Assembly: GCA_011032825.1 (NCBI GenBank)
Contig: JAADJZ010000001.1
Location: 1,364,001-1,428,000, forward strand
DNA from: Massariosphaeria phaeospora
Taxonomy: Eukaryota; Ascomycota; Dothideomycetes; Pleosporales
Direction: 5' to 3'
Length of the DNA: 64,000 nt
The position numbers and the translations under genes are program-made. Below the pieces are notes generated by a model. That model was given only the letters and a program-made list of their open reading frames with translations, had not been told where the DNA came from and searched no databases. Of the stretch, positions 55,267 through 64,000 are shown piece by piece (position 1 is the stretch's first letter; every line of letters starts with the position of its first letter).

Positions 55267-56384
55267 CGTATCGACTGGTTGCTCCAAGGCGCGACAGATA
55301 AGAGTGGAGAGGGATGTGGTGGGTTGGGGTGAGGATGAAGGCGGAGACGGCTCCTTAAAAAGCTGGCGCAAGAGAAAAGTTGATCGCAGATGCCAAGCCG
55401 CTAGTTACTAAGGCCGCGCTCCGAAACTTCTTCGTTCAGTTGCCTCGGGGACGCACAGAACGGCACCCGATATAACATGTGTCATCTGTTATTCTGTCTT
55501 TTTACTATAGATAGATATGCCCTTCTCTATCTTCACCAGGACACGGCGACCGAACTACGCAAACTTTTGCTATATTCCGAAACTCCTCTGGCCGTCTCAC
55601 TCTCAATCAACCCCAAGCCGTGCCCCGTACACCACCGGAGTGACCGTACCAGCACCGTAAACATTTTATAGGGCACACATCCCATTCTACCGCCAACGCC
55701 AGCTCACTACTCATGAACACAACCATCATTGAGCCTCTGCCCGCGGCCAGAAGCTTCGAATGTAGCCCTTGGATATGTCAGAATCTCCTGTGATTGGCCC
55801 CAGCGGGCGCCGCGCAGGCCGAAATTACCCGATGCTGCGATAGAGAAAAACGCGCAGCGAAAAGCCTGGGAGGGAGCGTTATGCCGAGCCTCCCCTTTTG
55901 ACACTTCGCTTTCCTCGGGGAGGATAGAGAGGGTCTGCACATAGCGGCTTGTGAAACGTTCTAGTATAGCAGTGATTGCTTCTTACTGACTGTGTGACAC
56001 GAGTCGAAACGATACTCGAAGGCCCAAGTGTGAGCAAGTTAGAGTCACTGCCAGAATCCATGGATTGTAAAAGGCATTACGGCATTACTCGAATGAGGAG
56101 GCATTCTGAAGACAATCATAATAGGGTATCGTTCGCAAACCCGCCATCTTCATCCACTGCATTACCATGGTACCACGCCTCAAAGTCAAGTCAAGTCGAG
56201 AATGCTAATGCTTCCATTTCAAGCCATGCCAACTCACGCCTTGTGAACGCTATGCTATGCCCCGATGAATGCCATATCCCCATCAACGGCCAGAGAGTCC
56301 GCGAATCACCAACCACGCAGATACCAAATATGCTATTGTACAGCTCACTCAGCCGCAGCCCCAAAAGCTCAATCTCGCACAAAA
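55267..56384. other. Intergenic region upstream of the ADP/ATP carrier
   Basis: This holds the carrier promoter and leader, and the 3' flank of the Myb/WD40 gene. A 154-codon plus-strand frame (55976-56440) runs antisense into the WD40 gene and lacks motifs. No gene is supported. Confidence 0.5.
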
Positions 56385-59300
56385 TCAAAGCGGCGGAGAA
56401 AGCGGCCTGTCGATCGCCAACGAGAAATAATAGTCCGTGAACGCATTCAACTCGTCTCCAAACGAAACGTTATCGTCCAGTGCATTTTTCTTTTTACTCG
56501 GAGCCCTCAGCGAAGGCACGTCCGTCGCAATGTCCATAGGTTTTCGAGACTCTTGGACGCACTCGTAGCCCAGTACGCCGATATCCCAGATCCGCTCGCA
56601 CGACTGACAGGCGAATATCGCGGTGTCTGGCATGACTGGATTGCTGGCTCCACATCGGAAGCAGGTGAATGAGCAACGTTCACAAAGCATGGTTGCAACC
56701 GAGTCGAACGCGGGTCGCGCTGGCCGGCCGCAGCGCGTACACTTCGACTTTCCTGGAGGCAGGACAGCGACACCCGAACCGAGCGCCATGAACTGTTTGC
56801 GTAATTCGTCAGGGATGCGGTCAGTACTTCTCCCTGAATCTCCAATCTCTTCAGCAGTGACTTTGACGACGTCTCTGCAGGCAGCAATGTCGCATTGCGG
56901 TCCAGAAGACACAGAAAGATTGTGCTGGAACTCAAGGGCCTGTTCGCGCAGGAAGGGGGCATCGACGCTCTGATCATAAGGTCCATCGTAGTTGGGGCCT
57001 TGAACGGCCTGAAAGATGGGCAGACCGCCCATTGGGACTTGCATCATCTTACTGTCGGCAAGCAGCGCGATAGCAGCCGCTTTCCCGGAGTCAGCACTGA
57101 TGGTCGCCTCTATCTCCGTCTGGTCTTCGTCCGGGTCCTGATAGGGGCAGTATTTAAACTTGTTCATATCGCGGATCGAATAGTCTTCTCGGCCAACTTC
57201 CAGGACGTTGATGGAACCGTTGACCTCTCCCAGGATAAGTCTGCTATAGTCAGGACTAAACGCACCAGACATGATCCCAGAGTCTGTCGTAATGAGGTCT
57301 TTGATGAAGACGTCCTTCTCCGATCGGACGACATCCCAGACCTTGACAACACCGTCTGATGAACCAGAGTACAGGCGTGTTGCGTTAGTTCCCCAGGACA
57401 GGAAGCGAATGCCAGTATCTGTGATTTCACGGTCGACGAAGTCATCCAGTGGCATCAAGGACTTGCCGTGCGCTAACTCACACAGGAGCTGATCCGGTCG
57501 TCGGATGTCCCACACGTACGCACGACCGTTCGTGCATCCGGCCGCTACGAGCGTTTCGTCGTGCGGACAGAAGATAATGTCGTTCATGTCGAGCGCCTTA
57601 CACTCTATCTCCATGTTCATACTGTACTTGCCAAAGCCGTAACCATCGTAAAAACGAAGAAGCGAACGGGTACCACGATTGACGTTCTGACCGGCCACAC
57701 AACCAATCATGAATAATGGCTGAACTCTTTGATACGGGTTCCACGCCACATCGAAGACATTTTTTCCTGAACCATGCACACTTAGCTGCTGTGTGGTTTC
57801 GACGTCCCACAAGCAAATGTCGCCGTTTGTATCAAGACGGTCTGTACACTGATTAGCCCCAAAGCCGGCGAGCAATAATCGACCGTAGCGCGGCTCAAAT
57901 TGTAGGGCAGTAGGCAAGATATTGAGGTCAGGTCGTTGGCCAGCCTTTTGTGAAGTATAATTCTGCTTTTGCACGTTTGAGGGATCATCCTCGTTCATTG
58001 TAAGGACTTTTACTGCATTCGTCGTCCACTTTTTGGCGGCGGTTGCAAGTTTCCCTTCGCAACTGACTGTCAGCATATCCACTTCAGCTTTATGTTTAAG
58101 CGCCCGAAGGAATCCAGGTTGACCATCCGGCGATGTTTTCCAGACGCAAGCAGTGCTGTCGTAGCCTGCTGAAAACATGAACCTCCCATCTGGCGAAAAA
58201 GCGACGGATGATATTGTAGTGTATAATTTTGGGTCTTGTGAGATGTGCATCGCATGGGTCGAATTCGGTCCAGTTTCAGTTTTCTCGCGATCGAGGTAGT
58301 GCTCTCCTAGCTCGTGCATGGTGTTGGTGGAGATATCACCATATAAGAGGTTGTTTCGACGGTTGTATTGCATGGAATGTGGATCAGTCACACATACTGC
58401 CCCCGCAGCAAAACACTGCCCATCGGGAGACCATGCGACCGTATGAACATCGCTGGATGCTCCAGTGTAGGAATAAGCTGGCCCCAACGAGTCCTGGAGG
58501 TTGTTCTGTAACTGGTAAGTGATGGGTCTCGACGACGCTGCCCAGCCTCGTCTCGAACACAGTCCGACTTCTCGCTGTCGCAGCCGCGCAGATATCGAAG
58601 TTTTTGGGTCTGAGCTGAAATGTCGGCCTGGCCTGGCGGCTCCTATCCTCTCCACGCGGGGGTTCTCGTGAAGCTTTCCTTGCCTAGCGTCCTCGACGAA
58701 GGCGTCGACGTCATTTTGGTCTCGGGCCGGTAGTCGTCGTCGAATCTCATGAGATAACTGTACAAGCTTGGGCTCTGTCAAAGTCTTCAACGACTTTTGC
58801 AGGAATCTCCGCTGGGTACTGCGCGCTAATGATCGAACACCGAGTACTTTGGCCATGACTAGTTCAACGAGCACCATCTCTGTGGGACTGAAATCGACAT
58901 GTACGACATATCCCTGCCATTCCCGACTGTCTAACTGTTCCCATTCCCAATCTTTCGATGTATTTTTGCTTAACAAACGTTGCGACGAAGACAGGTACGG
59001 TAATTTCTGACCTGAGGCAGTGCTCCTGTTACATCTCTCAGTGGCCAAAGCAATAGCAGCATTCTCTTCGTCAAAATCAACGGCCATTGGATCATTTTCA
59101 ACCGGAATTGCTTTGTCGGGAATGGGTGGGGTCTCCACAGAAGCATCTGACATAGTCTCTGGCTCAGGAGAATCGATCTCTGCACCTACAATGTCGTCTA
59201 CCGCGTGAGCCAGTCCATTCCGACGAGGCCAAGTGTAGAAGTTTGGCGCATGTTCGACTCGGCGAGGTCGCCTCCTCGCTGGTCCAGATTCGTTCGCGGA

Positions 59301-60914
59301 GGAGTCTTCCACGGGAGGAGGCTCAGGAGCAGCTGTAGCAATTGGGAGAGCCCGTGAAGTCCGTGGCAATGACTGCGGCAGCGCTTGAAAGACTGTTGCC
59401 GCATCCATAGTCAAGGTCTGTATTGCTCCTGTAGTGTCTTGCTGAACGGCATTTGCATCTGTTAGAGCCTCATTCGCGAACTGTGCCGGGAGGGTGAAAG
59501 TAGGCGGATCTTGTGCTCTATCCCTCTTGTTCAGCTTGGTAGAGTATCTGCTTTGGAGAGCATGCCATTTGCGGCCAGGGAAATATGCTTCAATGTCTCG
59601 CCACTTCACTTTTTTGACCTCCTTCAGATAGATGAGTAGATGATCTTCTTCGGTTAAGAACTGATTGCCATGTTTCTTGTTGGTAGCACCGAGATTAGCG
59701 GAAGCTGCATCGTTGGCTGTGAGCGGAGCAACAGTTATAGTAGGCGCCATCTTTGGAGCAGTAGGCATAGCAGAGAAGTTAGCTGGGGCTGGAGTCCCGG
59801 TTGGAGTCTGAGCTTTTGTGGCAGTTGAAGTCCCGGCCATGTTTGGAGCCATAGTCATGCGTGCTGTCATATGCTCGTCGACCACGTGAAAGGGGGATTC
59901 TGAGATACTTTCACGGCTGCCATAGGCTGGAGAGGTAATTGTTCCCCGGACTATTTGATGTTGTGCCTTCGGACCTGGTCTCGATGCTGGGACAGGAAAA
60001 CTCTGACTACTTGAAGGAAAGGTCGGCCGTCCGGCTGAAGCTGCAGTAGGCTTGGCTGTTTTGGAAGGAGCAGGCATGTTCTCTTCCACGGCCTTCATCG
60101 AAGAAGAACCAAACCCCTTCATAGGACCGGCGGTCAAGCCAGAACCAGCCTGGTCGATCTCATCGGCAGACCGCCCGATATGAAATGCTCTTGGTTGGCT
60201 CGAAACATCGTTGAGAAACGGTATCTTGGTCCCGTTCGCCTTTAACGTCGTATTGAGGGAGTGTACCGTTGGCCCGTTATTGAGCTTCACTCCAGTGTTG
60301 CCATTCGGCGTTTTCCCGAGGGAGGTGCGAGGCGCGCCCAACGCAACATCTCCATTTGAACTCCCACGACGACTACTGTTCGCCGATGTTGAAGAAGAGA
60401 TACGCGAGGCTGGCATCTGATGACCTGGTGTAGTCGACGAGAGCTTCCTCCGTTTCTCGGCCTGATCATTGCCTCTGGCTCCAAAGGTTCCCTTCAGCGG
60501 CCCAGCAAAAACCGGCACGTATTGGCCTCCTCGACCGTTATTCTGATTCACACCTGTGACCGGCCGTGGAGGATTCGCGCTCGCCGGGCGACTTGAACTT
60601 GCAAGCTGTGTAGGCGAAGCATGACTGTTCCCCGGGAGCACACTCGACGCGTTTCTTGGGGGTGCCGGCTTCAATACTGAACGTATGGGTTTGCTACTAG
60701 GTGCTGGGGTTTGGCTGCTGCCGGGGAGAGGTACAGGCGGTGGCAGCGGTCGCGACGCCGAGGAAGCAATGGCAAGCGGTCGTGGTCGCGGTCGCGGCTT
60801 GGCTGATGACAGTGGGCGAGGAACACGGGGTGGTTTGGCAGGCGGTGCTAAGCCTGGCAACGGTCCGCCGTCATCGTCGTCGGTGTCCATGGTAAGGTCT
60901 ATCGCGTCCCCCAT
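56385..60914 (-). CDS. Myb/SANT-WD40-zinc protein, candidate CUL4-DDB1 receptor (DIM-9/Raf1-like)
   Basis: A single 4.5-kb exon encodes 1,509 residues. The first about 410 are disordered and basic. A Myb/SANT-like helix bundle lies at about 417-463 (FLTEEDHLLIYLKEVKKVKWRDIEAYFPGRKW). Residues of about 830-1330 hold WD repeats: VHTVAWSPDGQCFA, ISSVAFSPDGRFMF-SAGYDSTACVW, NGDICLWDVE, NGRAYVWDIRRP and SDGVVKVWDVV. The WDIR of YVWDIRRP fits the WDxR (DWD) box of DDB1-binding receptors. The last about 120 residues contain paired CxxC motifs (CTRCGRP, CERCSFTCFRCG, CQSCERIWD), probably two zinc ribbons. Myb-plus-WD40 and DWD features recall Neurospora DIM-9 / fission-yeast Raf1, which recruit H3K9 methylation. 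That link is inference. The absence of introns over 4.5 kb is unusual beside its neighbours. Confidence 0.8.
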   Translation of the reverse strand: MGDAIDLTMDTDDDDGGPLPGLAPPAKPPRVPRPLSSAKPRPRPRPLAIASSASRPLPPPVPLPGSSQTPAPSSKPIRSVLKPAPPRNASSVLPGNSHASPTQLASSSRPASANPPRPVTGVNQNNGRGGQYVPVFAGPLKGTFGARGNDQAEKRRKLSSTTPGHQMPASRISSSTSANSSRRGSSNGDVALGAPRTSLGKTPNGNTGVKLNNGPTVHSLNTTLKANGTKIPFLNDVSSQPRAFHIGRSADEIDQAGSGLTAGPMKGFGSSSMKAVEENMPAPSKTAKPTAASAGRPTFPSSSQSFPVPASRPGPKAQHQIVRGTITSPAYGSRESISESPFHVVDEHMTARMTMAPNMAGTSTATKAQTPTGTPAPANFSAMPTAPKMAPTITVAPLTANDAASANLGATNKKHGNQFLTEEDHLLIYLKEVKKVKWRDIEAYFPGRKWHALQSRYSTKLNKRDRAQDPPTFTLPAQFANEALTDANAVQQDTTGAIQTLTMDAATVFQALPQSLPRTSRALPIATAAPEPPPVEDSSANESGPARRRPRRVEHAPNFYTWPRRNGLAHAVDDIVGAEIDSPEPETMSDASVETPPIPDKAIPVENDPMAVDFDEENAAIALATERCNRSTASGQKLPYLSSSQRLLSKNTSKDWEWEQLDSREWQGYVVHVDFSPTEMVLVELVMAKVLGVRSLARSTQRRFLQKSLKTLTEPKLVQLSHEIRRRLPARDQNDVDAFVEDARQGKLHENPRVERIGAARPGRHFSSDPKTSISARLRQREVGLCSRRGWAASSRPITYQLQNNLQDSLGPAYSYTGASSDVHTVAWSPDGQCFAAGAVCVTDPHSMQYNRRNNLLYGDISTNTMHELGEHYLDREKTETGPNSTHAMHISQDPKLYTTISSVAFSPDGRFMFSAGYDSTACVWKTSPDGQPGFLRALKHKAEVDMLTVSCEGKLATAAKKWTTNAVKVLTMNEDDPSNVQKQNYTSQKAGQRPDLNILPTALQFEPRYGRLLLAGFGANQCTDRLDTNGDICLWDVETTQQLSVHGSGKNVFDVAWNPYQRVQPLFMIGCVAGQNVNRGTRSLLRFYDGYGFGKYSMNMEIECKALDMNDIIFCPHDETLVAAGCTNGRAYVWDIRRPDQLLCELAHGKSLMPLDDFVDREITDTGIRFLSWGTNATRLYSGSSDGVVKVWDVVRSEKDVFIKDLITTDSGIMSGAFSPDYSRLILGEVNGSINVLEVGREDYSIRDMNKFKYCPYQDPDEDQTEIEATISADSGKAAAIALLADSKMMQVPMGGLPIFQAVQGPNYDGPYDQSVDAPFLREQALEFQHNLSVSSGPQCDIAACRDVVKVTAEEIGDSGRSTDRIPDELRKQFMALGSGVAVLPPGKSKCTRCGRPARPAFDSVATMLCERCSFTCFRCGASNPVMPDTAIFACQSCERIWDIGVLGYECVQESRKPMDIATDVPSLRAPSKKKNALDDNVSFGDELNAFTDYYFSLAIDRPLSPPL

Positions 60915-61349
60915 GCCGATTGCTGCACACTGTTTCGCGTGTGGTGTCGAGGGTGGTCGTACTGGTCGGGGGGTAATGTTAGAAGTCAGACCGGAGCAAG
61001 CGCGGCGGGGAGTTGAGCGAAAGTGTCCTCACGTCACCGCCATTTGCGTTGGCCAGCGAGGGCGCGTCCATTCGGGAGTGACTGCGCGAGTGGTGAGTCG
61101 CGTTGAGTGGTTTCCGTTGCTTGGCGGCCGGGGAAGCGGGACCGACTTTGGCGATGGCTGGTGCGTGGCGCAATTGGCTGTGGCGTCAGGCGTCATGGTG
61201 TTAGCAGTTAAACTACCGTGATAGCTAAGTAAAAGGACCTCCCACTCCTCATGCTTTTAGTTGAAATCATGGCTTTGAATGTCTACTATATATCAAAGGC
61301 CTTTCTGGTATATCCAAAACACTATCTGAAAACACCATCACTTAACATC
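60915..61349. other. Intergenic region upstream of the Myb/WD40 gene
   Basis: This holds the promoter of the Myb/WD40 gene and the 3' flank of the permease gene, both on the minus strand. A plus-strand frame over 60685-61221 is antisense and without motifs. Confidence 0.5.
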
Positions 61350-63115
61350 TCAAATCTTCTTCAGCGACCCCACCCCCTCCACATCCCCATTCCTCTCCGC
61401 CCTCGAATCCCTCACCGCCAACCCCGCAACCTCAACCTGCTCCCCCGGCCTCACATCCGTCGGCACCGGCGGCCCCGTGAAATCCTTCCTGCCCCTCACA
61501 AAATACCACGCCAGGCTAATCAGCGCAAACCCCGCAAACACCACACTCGCATAGTTCATGCTCGCCGCCTCAACCGGCAGACTGACGGGCATGCAGAACA
61601 GCACCACGGCGAGTACGATCCAGAAGATCATGGCGATGTTGATGGCGTAGCCGAAGCGCCCGAGCGAGAAGCTAGAGTGCTGCACGGCTTTGCGGCCGCG
61701 CAGCACGGAGATCAGGATGGGCATGCCGTAGGAGGTTGAGAGGCAGATGGTGGCTACGCCGGTGAAGGAGTTGAAGGCTGCTGAGGAGCCGAAGTAGATG
61801 AGGCCGAGGAGGCAGTCGACGGCGGTGGAGAGAAGCAGGGCCATGAGTGGGATGTCGAAGCGCTTGTCGACTTTCTTCCAGATGCGGGACCCGGGGATTG
61901 CACCATCGCGCGCAAAAGCGTAGGTGCAGCGCGAGGCAGCGGTTAGGGCTCCGACGCCAGCGAAGAAGAGGATGCCCAGAAGCAGGAAGAGGAGACCGAA
62001 GCCGCCGCCTGCGGACCCGGTGACTGTCTTGAAAAGGAGGCCGATGGGCTGGCCGTTGGCGACGTCGAGGAGCATCTTGACGTCGGGCAGGACGAAGAGG
62101 ATGCCCAGGAGGTAAATCACACCCGTGACGCCTGCTGCTGCAACAGACAGAACAATTGCTTTGGGCACTTCTCGTTCCGGATTCTGGACCTCCTCACACA
62201 TGGAAGCGACCATTCCGTAGCCGGTAAGAGTATACGCCGCCTGGAGCAATCCGACGAAGAACGCCCAGCCAGATGGCCTAAATAGCACGTATTAGTTTAG
62301 TTCCCTCCCAATTTGCAGATACCGTCTGTCCACTTACCAGCCACTCTCCGAAGCATCATAATGCGCAAACACAAACTCGCCACTCCTCCTCGTATCCGCC
62401 ATACTCAACAGCGTGACCAGAATCACCACCACACTCGCCGCGGTCCAGTAAATACAGACCTTGTTGATCAGATCCAGATGCTTAGCGCCAAACACATTCA
62501 CCAGCATACACACAATCATAACCGCCCAAAACATCAAGATGGTCTGATACTGGTTCGGCACAAAGTCTTCTTTCCACAGCGTGATGGCCGACAGGATGAG
62601 CTGACCGCCCGAGAAGTTGATCGAGAGCGTCACGGTCCAGTTCCCCACGAGCGTCAGCCAGCCCGTCACCCACGAGGCCACGGGCGCGTACTTGCGCGTC
62701 GACAGCATGGCAGACCAGTAGTAGACGCCGCCGGCCGTCGGATACACGGCGCAGATCTCTGCGAGCGACGCCGCGATGCTCAGCGAGATCAGACTGACCA
62801 GCACCCAGCCCCACAGAATTGTCACGCTCTGGCCGTCCGTGAGGGTGATGTACAGCGTTGTGCTCAACCCGAATGGGACTGCCATAATAGCGAAACTCCT
62901 ATTACATACATCAGCTCTGATTCACTACTCCCGTTTGGGATTGCAGAGTTATGAGATTGAGATGCTTCAACTCACATCCCCAACACACTCATCATCGACA
63001 GGTTCCGCGGCAGCTCAGACGCATACCCCATCTTCGCGAGCGCCACATCCGCGCTGGGATCTGCGGCAGCAGCGCCGGCGGCGGTGGCCGACCCTCCGGA
63101 TGTGCTTCTCTTCAT
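61350..63115 (-). CDS. APC-superfamily permease (amino acid/GABA/choline type)
   Basis: Three exons, 63115-62976, 62898-62338 and 62277-61350, encode 542 residues. About 12 hydrophobic segments fill residues 45-500. The N-terminal MGYASELPRNLSMMSVLGMSFAIM and the CAVYPTAGGVYYWSAML and QAAYTLTGYGMVASMCEEVQNPEREVPKAI motifs place it in the amino acid/choline transporter group that includes yeast UGA4 and HNM1. A cytosolic Ala/Gly-rich head and a charged tail flank the core. It probably imports an amino acid, GABA, choline or polyamine at the plasma membrane. The substrate cannot be read from the sequence. Intron 1 is 77 nt and intron 2 is 60 nt, both split codons cleanly. Confidence 0.9.
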
Positions 63116-64000
63116 CGTGGATTCGTTCGGGAGTTCGCGATGCGGTTATGTGCGACGTGACGTGTATGTAGTGCTACCAGGTTGCTGGAACCATGTCAGT
63201 TACATGCCTAGGCACCTACATAAAGATATACAAAGGCGCGTCACCGCTATAGATAGATAGATAGATAGATAGCTGTCGCGTGCTACCCATTAGGTAAAAA
63301 TTGCGGGGAAGCCGGGAGCTAGGTAACTCTCGACAGCGGCAGCGGGACGGAAACAAACTCATCTACGTACCTACTTCGAACTACCAAGGTATGTCACAAT
63401 AGACAGAAACGCGACTGAATGCGCAAAGCCCTCACGACGAGAAAGATGCAGAGAGACAACAAGAAAAGAAAGTACAAGGCTAAGCTAGAGTCCCGGTCCA
63501 GCCCAGCCTAGCCCGACAGCTACTTATCGCGGCCAGAATAGCGCCCAGCTTCCCGTTCCATCGTAGCCTGCGCGCAGGAAGCCGCGTGCGTCATCTGGAT
63601 ACGGGGGTCTTTGTGATTGTCGCGGGTGTGCCATACGGGTGGTGGCACCGTGCGTATCTATTGATGTCTGGATATCGGTGCGGAGAGATAAGGGGACGGA
63701 CGAGGTGTTGTGTTGTACCTCGGTACTCCGTGCTCTGCTAACTGGACTGATAAAGGTGAGCAGAGCAAAATCACTCTGGACCACCAGCTTGAGCATATGT
63801 TATTCTGTGGAAACAGAAATATCAATGATTTGATTGTCGGGTCCCTCGCTGGAATCCCTCGTACTTTTACACCAGAAGGGCTTGCCCCTACTAGTGTTTT
63901 TTCGCTAAGAATCGACTGTGATGGAAACATCGAACGAAAGACATAAAAGGGCGGTGCCTTTGTGTAATGTACACATATCAAGGGTATAAAGAACGCGCTC
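63116..64000. other. Right flank with a GATA microsatellite, no gene seen
   Basis: This is upstream of the permease gene. It contains an ATAG run at about 63248-63272. Frames at 63524-63796 and 63658-63981 overlap on the same strand and show no family marks. A gene starting beyond the window cannot be excluded. Confidence 0.5.
63248..63272. repeat. (GATA)n microsatellite
   Basis: About six copies of the ATAG/GATA unit lie 130-160 bp upstream of the permease start codon. On paper they offer several GATA-factor sites, but the run may be only a simple repeat. Confidence 0.85.

Noticed and set aside
1..64000. Secondary-metabolite or effector cluster
   Set aside because: No polyketide synthase, NRPS, terpene cyclase, cytochrome P450 or transporter grouping is present. 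The genes are unrelated housekeeping functions.
1..64000. tRNA or other structured RNA genes
   Set aside because: I looked for A and B box words and clover-leaf arms by eye and found none that I can support.

Overview
The window is nuclear DNA of a filamentous ascomycete fungus. Genes sit on both strands and are split by short introns, mostly 45-75 nt, with GT...AG ends and CTAAC- or CTGAC-like branch sites. The products are eukaryotic: a tRNA-wobble methyltransferase, the CAAX protease, eIF6, Rad23, EMC7, the 75 kDa subunit of complex I and the ADP/ATP carrier. A class such as Dothideomycetes is plausible, but that is inference. I see no tRNA, rRNA, CRISPR array, transposase or virus-like gene. 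Splice sites were placed by hand from consensus signals and reading-frame continuity. Gene coordinates give the coding span from start codon to stop codon, and exons are listed in each entry.

Layout, left to right. 0-13 kb: USP-type deubiquitinase (-), TRM9 (+), RCE1 (-), a long Ser-rich protein with two C-terminal membrane segments (+), TIF6/eIF6 (+), and the splicing-associated ESS2 (+). 13-24 kb: a 1,105-residue basic, Pro/Gln-rich protein (-), a secreted class 3 lipase (-), and a tetraspan protein with a disordered tail (-). 25-41 kb: RAD23 (+), a CoA-type Nudix hydrolase (-), bifunctional purine-synthesis ATIC/ADE17 (+), a PigL_N-like/leucine-rich-repeat protein (-), EMC7 (+), a secreted hexapeptide-repeat protein (+), and NDUFS1 (-). 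42-64 kb: delta-12 desaturase (-), Na+/H+ antiporter (+), LtrA-like membrane protein (+), a low-complexity Ala/Thr/Pro protein (+), ADP/ATP carrier (-), a 1,509-residue Myb/WD40/zinc protein (-), and an APC-family permease (-).

Most neighbours are unrelated housekeeping genes in convergent or divergent pairs. There is no evidence of a biosynthetic cluster or an operon-like system. Four items deserve most attention. The first is the secreted repeat protein at 37.2-38.4 kb, which has duplicated RVRR-QMVPGP (Kex2-like) units followed by xPKxxG hexapeptides. The second is the PigL_N-LRR chimera at 32.7-35.4 kb. The third is the Myb/WD40/zinc protein at 56.4-60.9 kb, a candidate CUL4-DDB1 receptor related to the DIM-9/Raf1 heterochromatin factors. 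The fourth is an 81-bp near-palindrome at 1887-1967. Longer non-coding stretches hold microsatellites and a few degenerate tandem repeats.
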